Source: Pontibacter akesuensis (GTDB taxonomy: Bacteria > Bacteroidota > Bacteroidia > Cytophagales > Hymenobacteraceae). From it: DNA of 64,000 nucleotides. How positions within the stretch are numbered: position 1 is the stretch's first letter; every line of letters begins with the position of its first letter. The notes under the pieces are model-generated. The model did not search any database, was not told the DNA's origin, and saw only the letters and a list, made by a program, of their open reading frames with translations. The translations under genes were made by a program, and so were the position numbers. The stretch covers positions 1 through 64,000 of the forward strand of contig NZ_CP014766.1 of NCBI RefSeq assembly GCF_001611675.1, in the 5' to 3' direction. Below are positions 1 through 8,459 of this stretch, piece by piece.

Positions 1-1
1 C

Positions 2-223
2 CAATCTGCAATAGCCACAGGTATAATTGGGTTTTCTATTCTTTTAGCAAACATTTGCTTTGCATTGGTTATAGCAGTTAGGAGACGTCAATATTTATAC
101 TTGTCGTTTCTGATCTTAATCAGCATCTGCTTTTTAACAGAATCAATGCTCCAAAGTAATAAGGGTATTGTTTTCTATTCCTTCTTTAATTCATTTTTCC
201 TCTTTTCTACTAAGAGAAATTAA
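2..223 (+). CDS. O-antigen ligase/polymerase family protein, C-terminal fragment
   Basis: An open frame enters from the left edge and ends at the TAA at 221-223, giving 73 residues without a start in the window. The first part is a hydrophobic helix, followed by a basic cluster (VRRRQ), a second hydrophobic helix and the segment LTESMLQSNKGIVFYSFF. That last block resembles the C-terminal signature of Bacteroidota O-antigen ligase (Wzy/WaaL-like) membrane proteins, where a glutamate followed by ML and a later GIVF-FF run is typical. The next gene, 26 bp downstream, is a polyprenyl sugar-phosphate transferase, so this is probably the last part of a surface polysaccharide locus. The family call rests on the short tail and the context only. 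Confidence 0.6.
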   Translation, partial: QSAIATGIIGFSILLANICFALVIAVRRRQYLYLSFLILISICFLTESMLQSNKGIVFYSFFNSFFLFSTKRN

Positions 224-249
224 CGGATATTTACTCATATTTCGTTAAG

Positions 250-1632
250 ATGCCTGGGCTTTACTCAAGATACATAAAACCTGTACACGCTTTAGGAGAT
301 GCTGCAGCAATTGTGATCTCTTCTATCGCTGCTCATGTATTTGTTTACAGCAATGTCTATGGCTTTTTCACGGTAACTTACGTGCAACAGCTCTTATACG
401 CGCTGTTTGCCTGGTTTTCGTGCACCGCATTATTAAACAGCTACAAGTTCTATAGGGTTACCCGCATCATTAAGGTATTTACAAATGTACTTAAAGTGGT
501 GTTGCTTTATGTGCTTCTGGTAGAGGCCATTCTGAACATTCTAAACACAGACCTGTATTCACGCGAGTACCTGCTCTTGCACTATGCTATCCTATTGTCA
601 TTGGTGCTTTCGTGGCGTCTTTTTGTGATTATATTCCTGCGCTACTTTCGCAGGAAAGGATACAATTACCGCCGAGTTATCATAGTGGGGTATAATACGG
701 CTGCCAAAGACCTCAAGAAATTTTTTAAGCAACACCCTGAGCACGGCTACCGCTTCCTCGGCTTCTTCGATGACAAGGAGACTACCAGCAAAGATGTTGT
801 TGGTAGAATAGCAGAAGTAGAAAACTTCATTATTGAGAACCAAGTGGATGAAATATATTGCTGCCCTTACGAACTGGAACATGAGCAGGTAGTGCGCCTC
901 ATGAACTTCGTGGATAATAACTTAGTGCGGTTAAAATTTTTGCCAGAACCAGGAGGCTTTATGTTCCGCAACTTAAAGGTCGATTTTTATGACATGCTGC
1001 CTGTGCTTGTTTTCCGGTCTATTCCCCTGGATGATGCCATAAACAAGGTTTTCAAACGAACATTCGATATTCTGTTTTCCATCTTTGTCATTGTATTCAT
1101 ACTTTCCTGGCTCCTTCCTCTGCTTGCCATCATGATAAGACTGGACTCTAAAGGTCCCATATTTTTTAAGCAGGAAAGGTCAGGCATCGACAATAAGAAA
1201 TTTAAGTGCTGGAAGCTCCGGTCAATGTATGTTAACCAGGAAGCAAACTTGCAGCAGGCACGCCGCGGAGATTCCCGAATCACGCCTGTAGGTGCTTTTT
1301 TAAGGAAAACGAGCCTGGATGAACTGCCGCAATTCTTTAATGTGCTGATGGGGCAAATGTCCGTTGTTGGCCCGCGCCCGCATATGCTGAAGCATACGCA
1401 GGAATACTCGTTGCTCGTGGATAAGTTTATGGTGCGCCATTTCATTAAGCCGGGTATCACCGGTCTGTCGCAGGTGCGCGGATTGCGTGGCGACACCAGC
1501 GAAGTGCACCAGATGAAGGCACGAGTGAAACTGGATATCTTTTACCTGGAGAATTGGTCGCTACTGCTAGACTTGAAAATCATCTTCTATACCGTCTACA
1601 ACGTATTCCGTGGCGATGAGCATGCCTTTTAG
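250..1632 (+). CDS. Undecaprenyl-phosphate sugar phosphotransferase (WcaJ/exopolysaccharide type)
   Basis: This is the membrane enzyme that starts exopolysaccharide or O-unit synthesis by moving a hexose-1-phosphate from a nucleotide sugar to undecaprenyl phosphate. The 460-residue length is usual for the polyisoprenyl-phosphate hexose-1-phosphotransferase family. Visible parts in order: about four hydrophobic helices (residues 12-130), a Rossmann-like CoA-binding region (about 140-250, VIIVGYNTAAKDL), another membrane helix (about 275-297) and the C-terminal catalytic bacterial sugar transferase domain. Catalytic-domain signatures are FKCWKLRSM, TSLDELPQFFNVLMGQMSVV, GPRP and PGITGLSQVRG. 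The ATG at 250 directly follows the ligase-like tail, fitting one polysaccharide operon. The exact sugar cannot be read from the sequence. Confidence 0.93.
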   Translation: MPGLYSRYIKPVHALGDAAAIVISSIAAHVFVYSNVYGFFTVTYVQQLLYALFAWFSCTALLNSYKFYRVTRIIKVFTNVLKVVLLYVLLVEAILNILNTDLYSREYLLLHYAILLSLVLSWRLFVIIFLRYFRRKGYNYRRVIIVGYNTAAKDLKKFFKQHPEHGYRFLGFFDDKETTSKDVVGRIAEVENFIIENQVDEIYCCPYELEHEQVVRLMNFVDNNLVRLKFLPEPGGFMFRNLKVDFYDMLPVLVFRSIPLDDAINKVFKRTFDILFSIFVIVFILSWLLPLLAIMIRLDSKGPIFFKQERSGIDNKKFKCWKLRSMYVNQEANLQQARRGDSRITPVGAFLRKTSLDELPQFFNVLMGQMSVVGPRPHMLKHTQEYSLLVDKFMVRHFIKPGITGLSQVRGLRGDTSEVHQMKARVKLDIFYLENWSLLLDLKIIFYTVYNVFRGDEHAF

Positions 1633-1696
1633 GTACGCGATGGCACGCGTACAGAAACTCCTATCGCCTATACTCCTTCCTTTCCTCAGCTTTTAG

Positions 1697-1704
1697 TAAC
1701 TTCG
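1697..1704 (+). promoter_or_regulatory. Candidate -7 element (TAACTTCG) before hisS
   Basis: TAACTTCG lies 20 bases before the hisS ATG and differs from the Bacteroidota -7 consensus TAnnTTTG at one position. The same octamer stands at 4712-4719 before the secreted protein gene at 4742. No convincing -33 TTTG was seen, so this is tentative. Confidence 0.35.
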
Positions 1705-1723
1705 CGGGCAAACCTGCAAAAGC

Positions 1724-3118
1724 ATGAGTAAAGAAAAACCATCCATACCGAAAGGAACACGAGACTTTGGCCCCGCTGTGGTGGTCAAAAGGAATTATAT
1801 ATTTGGCGTAATCAGGCGCACGTTTGAGAAGTTTGGCTACCTGCCCCTGGAGACGCCTGCCATGGAGCAACTGTCGGTGCTCACAGGCAAGTATGGCGAC
1901 GAGGGAGATCAGTTGATTTTCAAAATCCTTAACTCCGGCGACTTTCTCTCCAAAACACGGCCCGAGGATATTGCCGAAGGCAGCAAGCACCTTACCCGCA
2001 AAATCTCTGAAAAAGCCCTCCGTTACGACCTAACGGTGCCTTTTGCCCGTTTCGTGGTGATGAACCGCAACGAGATTTCCTTTCCCTTCAAGCGTTACCA
2101 GATTCAGCCGGTGTGGCGTGCCGACCGGCCGCAGAAAGGACGTTACCGTGAGTTTTATCAGTGCGATGCCGATGTGGTGGGAACAAACTCCCTGCTTTGC
2201 GAAGCCGAGATCGTGCAAATGATCAATGGCGTGCTGACAGACCTTGGCCTCACCGATTTCACCATTAAAATTAACCACCGCGGTATATTGGCCGGCATTG
2301 CTGAGGCAATTGGAGAGAACGGCCGAGAAGGCGACATCTGCGTGGCAATTGACAAGTTGGACAAGATCGGGAAAGTGGGCGTGCGCAAGGAACTGCTGGA
2401 GCGAGGTATTACAGCGGATGCGGTAAACAAACTGGAACCGCTCTACGACCTTAACGGCAGCAACGAAGAAATACTAAACCAACTGCAGGTTATTCTTGGC
2501 AAGACGGCAGAAGGCCAGCGCGGCCTCAGTGACCTGCACGAAGTATGGAACTACCTGCAAGGGCTCCAGAGCAAAGCATTATCGGCGGAAAACCCTTCCG
2601 GAGCGCCACGCCTGCAACTGGATGTAACCCTTGCCCGCGGCCTCTCCTACTACACCGGCTGCATATTTGAGGTGAAGGTGAACAACGTAAGTATGGGCAG
2701 CATCAGCGGTGGAGGGCGCTATGACAATCTGACTGGTATGTTCGGCATGCCGGATGTATCGGGTGTGGGCTTCTCGTTTGGCGTGGACCGCATCTACGAT
2801 GTACTCGAAGAACTACAGTTGTTTCCCGCCAGCAACGAGTCGGGCACTCAGGTGCTGCTGGTGCAGTTCGACAAAGCCTCAGAGCAATATGCCCTGCCGC
2901 TGCTGCAGCAGTTGCGCGATGCCGGCATCAGTTCAGAACTATACCCTGAGGCAGCGAAGCTGAAGAAACAGATGAGCTATGCGGACCAGAAAAAAATCCC
3001 GTACGTGGTGCTAATCGGCTCTGAGGAAATGGCGGGCGGCAAGCTGAAGCTGCGCAACATGCAGACAGGTGAGCAGCAGGACCAATCGATAGAAGAAATC
3101 ATCAGCAAACTAAAATAA
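1724..3118 (+). CDS. hisS: Histidyl-tRNA synthetase
   Basis: This cytoplasmic class II aminoacyl-tRNA synthetase charges tRNA-His. The 464 residues begin with PKGTRDFGP (residues 9-17, typical HisRS N-terminus). Motif 2 lies around RYQIQPVWRADRP (124-136) and continues into GRYREFYQCDAD. The histidine-specific block LARGLSYYTGCIFEV follows, and motif 3 is at GVGFSFGVDRI. The last about 90 residues match the anticodon-binding domain (VLIGSEEMAGGKLKLRNM). All catalytic motifs are present. The histidine ammonia-lyase gene starts only 6 bp after the stop, so the two are probably co-transcribed. Confidence 0.97.
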   Translation: MSKEKPSIPKGTRDFGPAVVVKRNYIFGVIRRTFEKFGYLPLETPAMEQLSVLTGKYGDEGDQLIFKILNSGDFLSKTRPEDIAEGSKHLTRKISEKALRYDLTVPFARFVVMNRNEISFPFKRYQIQPVWRADRPQKGRYREFYQCDADVVGTNSLLCEAEIVQMINGVLTDLGLTDFTIKINHRGILAGIAEAIGENGREGDICVAIDKLDKIGKVGVRKELLERGITADAVNKLEPLYDLNGSNEEILNQLQVILGKTAEGQRGLSDLHEVWNYLQGLQSKALSAENPSGAPRLQLDVTLARGLSYYTGCIFEVKVNNVSMGSISGGGRYDNLTGMFGMPDVSGVGFSFGVDRIYDVLEELQLFPASNESGTQVLLVQFDKASEQYALPLLQQLRDAGISSELYPEAAKLKKQMSYADQKKIPYVVLIGSEEMAGGKLKLRNMQTGEQQDQSIEEIISKLK

Positions 3119-3124
3119 GCGGGC

Positions 3125-4615
3125 ATGGCCGATGTGCACCACATTTCCAGCGAACTCCTGACGCTCGAGACAATTGAGGCAATTCTGAACGGAAGCAAAA
3201 CGCTGGCGCTTTCAGAGGAAACGGAGCAGAACATTGTCCGTTGCCACGAATACCTGCAGCAGAAGATCCAGAACACGGACCGCAGCATTTATGGCATTAA
3301 CACCGGCTTCGGCTCGCTCTGCAACAAAAAAATAGCAAGCAACGACCTGGAGCAGTTGCAACGCAACCTCATGATGTCGCATGCGTGCGGCACTGGCGAG
3401 GAGGTGCCGCAGCAGGTGGTGAAGCTCATGTTGCTGCTCAAGATCCAATCCCTGGCCTACGGGCACAGCGGTGTGCAACTACAAACAGTGAAGCGCCTGA
3501 TTGACTTTTACAACCGCGAAGTATACCCGGTGGTGTACCAGCAAGGTTCCTTGGGTGCCAGCGGCGACTTGGCTCCATTGGCGCACCTGTGCCTGCCGCT
3601 AATCGGGTTGGGCGAGGTGCACTTCCAGGGGTACAAACTGGCAAGCGATCACGTGTTGGAAATGTTCAGCTGGCAGCCTATCACGCTAAATGCAAAAGAA
3701 GGCCTGGCCCTGTTGAACGGTACTCAGTTTATGAGCGCTTATGGAGTATACCTGTTGCTGATGGCCAAACGTCTGTCGAGGCAGGCGGATGTGGTGGCGG
3801 CGCTGTCATTGGATGCGTTTGACGGCAGAATGGAGCCTTTCAATGAATTGATTCATAGGATTCGTCCGCACAAGGGGCAATTGCAAACCGCTGAGGCCAT
3901 GCGCAGCCTGCTTGCCGGCAGCCAGTTGGCGGCCCGGGAGAAGCAGCACGTGCAGGACCCCTACTCTTTCCGCTGCATACCGCAGGTGCACGGAGCCTCA
4001 AAAGACGCCCTGGCTTATGTAGAGCAGGTGTTTCTGACCGAAATTAACGCTGTAACCGATAACCCGAATATTTTTCCGGAGGATGATGAGATTATCTCGG
4101 GCGGCAACTTCCACGGGCAGCCGCTCGCCCTGGCGCTTGACTTTATGGCCATTGCGGTGGCAGAACTTGGCAGCATCTCAGAGCGCAGAACGTATCAGCT
4201 TATTTCCGGGCAGCGCGGGCTTCCGGATTTCCTGGTGGCAGAGTCAGGCCTGAACTCCGGCTTTATGATTAGCCAATATACGGCGGCCTCCATCGTGAGC
4301 CAGAGCAAGCAGCTTTGCACGCCCGCCTCGATCGACTCTATCCCCTCATCGCACAACCAGGAAGACCACGTAAGTATGGGTGCCAATGCGGCCACCAAAC
4401 TGTTCCAGGTGGTGCACAATACGGAGCGGATACTGGCGATCGAACTGCTGAATGCAGCTCAGGCGCTCGATTTCAGACGGCCCAGCCATACGTCGGAGCA
4501 GTTGGAGCAGCTGATGCAGGCGTACCGAACGCAGGTGCCCTTTGTCTCCACCGACCGCGTGCTGCACAACGACATCATGCAAAGTATAGCCTTCTTAAAG
4601 GCGTATCCTTTATAG
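3125..4615 (+). CDS. hutH: Histidine ammonia-lyase
   Basis: The enzyme deaminates histidine to urocanate, the first step of histidine breakdown. The 496 residues carry the cofactor-forming Ala-Ser-Gly triad at 145-147 (GSLGASGDLAPLAHL), which cyclises to the MIO group. The catalytic loop tyrosine Y56 sits in SIYGINTGFG. The selectivity pair is Ser85-His86 (MMSHACGTG), as in bacterial histidine lyases rather than the His-Leu or Phe-Leu pairs of tyrosine and phenylalanine lyases. No hutU, hutI or hutG lies nearby, so the rest of the pathway must be elsewhere, or the product serves another purpose. The gene shares a transcript with hisS and ends at a hairpin terminator. Confidence 0.9.
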   Translation: MADVHHISSELLTLETIEAILNGSKTLALSEETEQNIVRCHEYLQQKIQNTDRSIYGINTGFGSLCNKKIASNDLEQLQRNLMMSHACGTGEEVPQQVVKLMLLLKIQSLAYGHSGVQLQTVKRLIDFYNREVYPVVYQQGSLGASGDLAPLAHLCLPLIGLGEVHFQGYKLASDHVLEMFSWQPITLNAKEGLALLNGTQFMSAYGVYLLLMAKRLSRQADVVAALSLDAFDGRMEPFNELIHRIRPHKGQLQTAEAMRSLLAGSQLAAREKQHVQDPYSFRCIPQVHGASKDALAYVEQVFLTEINAVTDNPNIFPEDDEIISGGNFHGQPLALALDFMAIAVAELGSISERRTYQLISGQRGLPDFLVAESGLNSGFMISQYTAASIVSQSKQLCTPASIDSIPSSHNQEDHVSMGANAATKLFQVVHNTERILAIELLNAAQALDFRRPSHTSEQLEQLMQAYRTQVPFVSTDRVLHNDIMQSIAFLKAYPL

Positions 4616-4635
4616 CACAACTTTTTAGCCGCTAA

Positions 4636-4675
4636 AGCTCCCTGTATCACTCTGGTACTGGGAGTTTTTATTTTG
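4636..4675 (+). terminator. Rho-independent terminator after hutH
   Basis: Nine-base arms (CTCCCTGTA and TACTGGGAG, one mismatch) are separated by a short loop and followed by a T-rich run (GTTTTTATTTT). It lies 20 bases behind the hutH stop. Confidence 0.7.
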
Positions 4676-4741
4676 TAGGGCAATAAACTTAAATGCTGCA
4701 CATTAATTAAATAACTTCGTAACTCATCAAAAAAAGTCTGC

Positions 4742-6670
4742 TTGAAATACCTGCTTTCCATATTCTTCCTACTCCTGACCACCCTTACCTGGGCACAGAA
4801 CAAGTGCTTCAAAGCCTACAACAGTGCCGGTGATGTCGTACAGACCCTGTGTGTTGGCCAGGAATATTCGTTTCAGGATTGTGGCAATGAGGTGGACGAC
4901 GATAAGGAGTACTACGTCTTCAATTATACCGGCGGCACAGCCTATACCACCCCCACCAGCACAAACAAGAAACATACTTATACTTCACCGGGAAGGTACC
5001 GCGTGCTGCAGATCGCTAACTATGGCGGCACCATCGGGACCGACACCGTTTCCCATGTTTTCGAGGTTAAAGCCTCGCCGGAACCAACATTCGCCTTTGT
5101 GCGCTGCGCCTCGGGCATCGTCTCCTTCACCGTTACCGACGCGAACTACGACAGTTATACGTTGGATTTCGGCGATGGAAACTCGGAAATTGTACGTGCC
5201 GGCGCTGTGGTAGAACACACCTATACTTCGGTCGGGCCATATACCGCCACGCTTACCGGTAGCATTACGGGAGGGCAATGCAGCAACGCATCCCTGCAGC
5301 AGGTGGAGCCCCTGCCCGTTATAACTGCCGCCAACCAAATTTTAATTTCGAAGCTTACCGTACAGGAGCAGGCAACAAGTGGCCGGCTGCAACTGGAGCT
5401 TTCTGGCTTAGTGGCTGGCTACACATATGTGGTGGAGCGCTACACTGGCGGCATCTTCAGTCCTTATGAAGAGGTAGGCCGCCTGGAGAATGTTACCGGC
5501 AACACGCAAACCCATACCGTTAGCAACGTGAACACCAGCGAGGGCACCTGGTTTCTGGTTCGTCCGGTGGATGCCTGTGGCAAAACCTCCCTTAACTCAA
5601 CAATTGTCAGCTCCATACTACTGCAGGCAACTATCAACGAAGAAGAAGTCACCCTGAACTGGAGCAACCTACCGGAGTTCGAAGCTTTTGATGTGTATCG
5701 CAACGGTACGCTGCTGCAAACGCTGCCAGGCACTTCAGAGCGGTTCATTGACCGGAATGTTGATTGCGGCCAGACGTATACGTATTATGTTACAGGCAAA
5801 GGAACCACCTACCAGGGCAAAACTTATACTTCTGTCACGGCGCCACTGGCGGTAACCGTAACGTCTACCAAGGTGCCTGCTACGCCATACTTGCTCGCCA
5901 GCTTTAACTTGAACAACCAGGTGGAGCTTACCTTACAGGAGGCTTCAGGTGCACCTGTTCAAGTAGCTACCTTTGAGCGAAGTATAAAAGGCGCCCCTTA
6001 CCAGCAGGTGGGGCAGGCGCAGCAGCTGGCTTTTACCGATACAGGTACAGAACCACAGCCTGTCTGTTACCGCGCCACCCTCACAAACGCCTGCGGCAAT
6101 ACCTCTCCTGTCAGTAATGTGGCCTGCCCCATTATCCTGAAAGCAGAGAAACAGGTTGATGGCAGCGTTAACCTTTCCTGGACCGCCTACACGGGTTTCC
6201 CGAATGGCGCGGGCCAGTATACTGTGGAACTGCTGGATGAAAACGGGGCCGTGGCAGCCAGTTATCCGGTTAACGGCACCTCCTACTCCGACCGCGTCCT
6301 CAGCACTACCTTGCCACAGCTCCGCTACAGAATAAAAGCCACCTCCAGAAACGGCACCGGCCTTACGTACTCCAACCTGCAGGTGCTGGAACAGGAGGCA
6401 ACCGTGTTCCTGCCCAGCGCCTTCACGCCCAACGGCGATGGCCTGAATGATGTGTTTGAGGTGAAGGGCAATTTTTTCAGCGGTTATACTTTGCGGGTTT
6501 ACAATCAATCCGGAGCCGTAGTATTTGAGGGCACAGAGGCTGATGCCGCTTGGGATGGCACCCACCAGGGCAAAAAGTTGCTCCCGGGTGCTTATGCGTA
6601 CATCATCACCATACGCACAAGTTTTGGGGTGACAAAGCAGAAAACCGGCACCATCACGCTGCTTCGGTAG
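4742..6670 (+). CDS. Secreted protein with PKD/Ig-like repeats and gliding-type C-terminal (CHU_C) domain
   Basis: This is an exported, adhesin-like protein of 642 residues. The start is a TTG, chosen because the signal peptide MKYLLSIFFLLLTTLTWAQ begins there and no ATG precedes it. A PKD-like region (about 120-175, YTLDFGDGNSE then VVEHTYTSVGPYTATLTG) is followed by several fibronectin-like segments. The last about 90 residues begin VFLPSAFTPNGDGLNDVFEV and end in KTGTITLLR, the gliding-motility-associated CHU_C domain. In Bacteroidota this domain is a type B signal for the type IX secretion system. The ligand is unknown. A TAACTTCG promoter-like element stands at 4712-4719, and the protein is predicted to be at the cell surface or released. 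Confidence 0.9.
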   Translation: MKYLLSIFFLLLTTLTWAQNKCFKAYNSAGDVVQTLCVGQEYSFQDCGNEVDDDKEYYVFNYTGGTAYTTPTSTNKKHTYTSPGRYRVLQIANYGGTIGTDTVSHVFEVKASPEPTFAFVRCASGIVSFTVTDANYDSYTLDFGDGNSEIVRAGAVVEHTYTSVGPYTATLTGSITGGQCSNASLQQVEPLPVITAANQILISKLTVQEQATSGRLQLELSGLVAGYTYVVERYTGGIFSPYEEVGRLENVTGNTQTHTVSNVNTSEGTWFLVRPVDACGKTSLNSTIVSSILLQATINEEEVTLNWSNLPEFEAFDVYRNGTLLQTLPGTSERFIDRNVDCGQTYTYYVTGKGTTYQGKTYTSVTAPLAVTVTSTKVPATPYLLASFNLNNQVELTLQEASGAPVQVATFERSIKGAPYQQVGQAQQLAFTDTGTEPQPVCYRATLTNACGNTSPVSNVACPIILKAEKQVDGSVNLSWTAYTGFPNGAGQYTVELLDENGAVAASYPVNGTSYSDRVLSTTLPQLRYRIKATSRNGTGLTYSNLQVLEQEATVFLPSAFTPNGDGLNDVFEVKGNFFSGYTLRVYNQSGAVVFEGTEADAAWDGTHQGKKLLPGAYAYIITIRTSFGVTKQKTGTITLLR

Positions 6671-6677
6671 CCACCGG

Positions 6678-6707
6678 TTCGCTTAAGTATAAAAAGGGTT
6701 ATATTTG
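6678..6707 (+). promoter_or_regulatory. Bacteroidota-type promoter before ybaB
   Basis: TATATTTG at 6700-6707 matches the -7 consensus TAnnTTTG exactly. TTCG at 6678-6681, 18 bases upstream, is one base off the -33 TTTG. The ybaB start codon lies 57 bases further on. Confidence 0.65.
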
Positions 6708-6763
6708 CACAAAGCGGTAGTACCCGCAATTTTACCTCGTACAACACCTAAAAATAAAGAACT

Positions 6764-7099
6764 ATGTTTGATATGATGGGCATGATGGGCAAAATGAAGG
6801 AAGTCCAGGCCAAAATGAAGGAAGCACAGGAGAAACTGAAGGATATTACCGTAACGGCAGAATCGGGTGCAGGCCTGGTGAAAGCCACCGTAAACGGACA
6901 GCGCCAGTTGCTTAAGATCGAAATAGATGAAACCATCATGAACGTGAGCGACCGCGAGATGGTAAACGACCTGGTGGTGGCTGCCGTGAACAATGCCATG
7001 CTGACCGCTGGCGAGCAGGCGCAGGAGCAAATGCGCAAATCTACAGAGGGCCTTATACCAAACATCCCAGGCTTAGACCTCGGCGGTTTTGGACTATAA
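6764..7099 (+). CDS. YbaB/EbfC family nucleoid-associated protein
   Basis: This small cytoplasmic DNA-binding protein forms dimers and helps organise the nucleoid. At 111 residues it has the family's usual length. It opens with MFDMMGMMGKMKEVQAKMKEAQEKL, whose charged coiled-coil half after the methionines is typical of the N-terminal helix. The conserved core follows (VTAESGAGLVKATVNGQRQL, then IDE). The C-terminal tail NIPGLDLGGFGL is the glycine-rich end common in Bacteroidota. In many bacteria the gene sits with dnaX-recR, but here it is coupled to a glycosyltransferase gene. Confidence 0.93.
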   Translation: MFDMMGMMGKMKEVQAKMKEAQEKLKDITVTAESGAGLVKATVNGQRQLLKIEIDETIMNVSDREMVNDLVVAAVNNAMLTAGEQAQEQMRKSTEGLIPNIPGLDLGGFGL

Positions 7100-7103
7100 G
7101 CCC

Positions 7104-8111
7104 GTGCAAACAGCAGTCGTTATCCTTAACTGGAACGGGCTGCGCTACCTACAACAGTTTCTGCCCTCGGTGGTGGCCAACAGCGGCAATGCACAGATTG
7201 TAGTGGCCGACAATGCCTCCACCGACGGCTCCGTTGCCTTTTTGCAGACCCATTTCCCGGAGGTGCGCCTTATTCTGCTGCCCGAGAACTACGGCTTCTG
7301 CGAAGGGTACAACAAAGCCCTGCAGCAGGTGCAGGCTACCTATTATGTGCTGCTTAACTCGGATGTGGACGTACCGCCGGGTTGGAAGGAGCCCGTGCTG
7401 CAGCTCATGGAGCAGGACGCAAGTATAGCCGTTTGCCAACCAAAGATCCTGGCGCAGCAGCACCCCGGCTATTTTGAGTATGCCGGGGCGGGCGGCGGCT
7501 TGTTGGATGCGTTAGGTTATCCGTACTGCCGCGGCCGGCTATTTGAGACGCTGGAAGAAGACAAGGGGCAGTATAACGATGTGCAGGAAATTTTCTGGGC
7601 GACGGGCGCCTGCATGGTTGTGCGGGCAGAGGTGTTTCACCAACTGGGCGGGCTGGAACCTGCTTTTTTCGCGCACATGGAGGAGATTGACTTTTGCTGG
7701 CGCGCTAAGAATGCAGGGTACAAAGTCATGTACAATGGGCATAGCTGCGTCTATCATGTGGGTGGCGGCACGCTGCACAAATCAAACCCTCGCAAAACGT
7801 ACCTGAACTTCCGGAACGGGCTGGCGCTGCTCTACAAGAACATACCAGGCAAAGAGCTATTGGCAGCCATGCTTTTGCGAATTTTACTGGATTGGGTAGC
7901 GGCGCTGCGTATGGCGGCGGCGGGGCAGCAACAAGACGCACGTGCTGTGTTTGATGCACACGCTGATCTTTTACGGAATAGGGACTACTGGCGGCGCAGG
8001 CGCCGGGAGCAAGTACAAAAAGGCAATTTCCCGCACCTGCCAGGCGTTTACAAAGGCAGTATTGTGTGGGCGTATTTTATCCGGCAGAAGCGGACGGTGC
8101 GGGAGCTATAG
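7104..8111 (+). CDS. Family 2 glycosyltransferase
   Basis: This GT-A enzyme probably adds a sugar (rhamnosyltransferase-like) to a surface glycan from a nucleotide-sugar donor. The nucleotide-binding start is TAVVILNWNG, followed by VVADNASTDGSVAFL, the metal-site region YYVLLNSDVDVPPGW, and the acceptor-side block ATGACMVVRAEVFHQLGG then HMEEIDFCWRAKNAGYKV. These are all typical of the GT2 family. I chose the GTG at 7104, 4 bp after the ybaB stop. A TTG at 7089 would add five residues and overlap ybaB. The stop overlaps the stop of the convergent PspC gene by six bases. Confidence 0.9.
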   Translation: MQTAVVILNWNGLRYLQQFLPSVVANSGNAQIVVADNASTDGSVAFLQTHFPEVRLILLPENYGFCEGYNKALQQVQATYYVLLNSDVDVPPGWKEPVLQLMEQDASIAVCQPKILAQQHPGYFEYAGAGGGLLDALGYPYCRGRLFETLEEDKGQYNDVQEIFWATGACMVVRAEVFHQLGGLEPAFFAHMEEIDFCWRAKNAGYKVMYNGHSCVYHVGGGTLHKSNPRKTYLNFRNGLALLYKNIPGKELLAAMLLRILLDWVAALRMAAAGQQQDARAVFDAHADLLRNRDYWRRRRREQVQKGNFPHLPGVYKGSIVWAYFIRQKRTVREL

Positions 8112-8324
8112 ATCCCAGACTGTGCTGCGTTCGCGGCGCAAATGCTTGCGGACGTTCATCCAGAAGGCAAGCATCAGGTACAGCAGCACCGGAGAGCCCA
8201 TGGTCAGAAAGGAAACGTAGATGAACGTGAGCCGGATACTGCTGGTAGCAAAGCCAAGCTTCTCCCCCAGCATCGTGCACACACCAAATGCCTGTGATTC
8301 GATATAATACTGAAGTCGCTTCAT
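8106..8324 (-). CDS. PspC domain-containing small membrane protein
   Basis: The 72-residue protein follows the PspC pattern: RLQYYIESQAFGVCTMLGEKLG, then a hydrophobic helix (LTFIYVSFLTMGSPVLLYLML) and a basic C-terminus. PspC is an inner-membrane part of the phage-shock envelope-stress response in enterobacteria. In Bacteroidota such stand-alone proteins are common but little studied. No pspA or pspB lies nearby. It is convergent with the glycosyltransferase gene and overlaps it by six bases, so the two cannot both end at a separate terminator. Confidence 0.85.
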   Translation of the reverse strand: MKRLQYYIESQAFGVCTMLGEKLGFATSSIRLTFIYVSFLTMGSPVLLYLMLAFWMNVRKHLRRERSTVWDL

Positions 8325-8459
8325 GTTAGGTTGGTTTTAATCCGAAATTATACTTTGTTCCTCATACTTCAAACACGCAAACAGACGAGAGTCCGTAAAG
8401 ATTCATCCCACAAACAAAGTTAAATGTACTCATTTTACGGCTTTCGTAAACAACAGGAT

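Noticed and set aside
987..1496. 169-codon frame on the minus strand
   Set aside because: Opposite to the sugar-phosphate transferase gene, whose motifs are intact. No family features in the minus frame.
5945..6565. 206-codon frame on the minus strand
   Set aside because: Lies entirely against the CHU_C-domain gene and has low-complexity composition without recognisable motifs.
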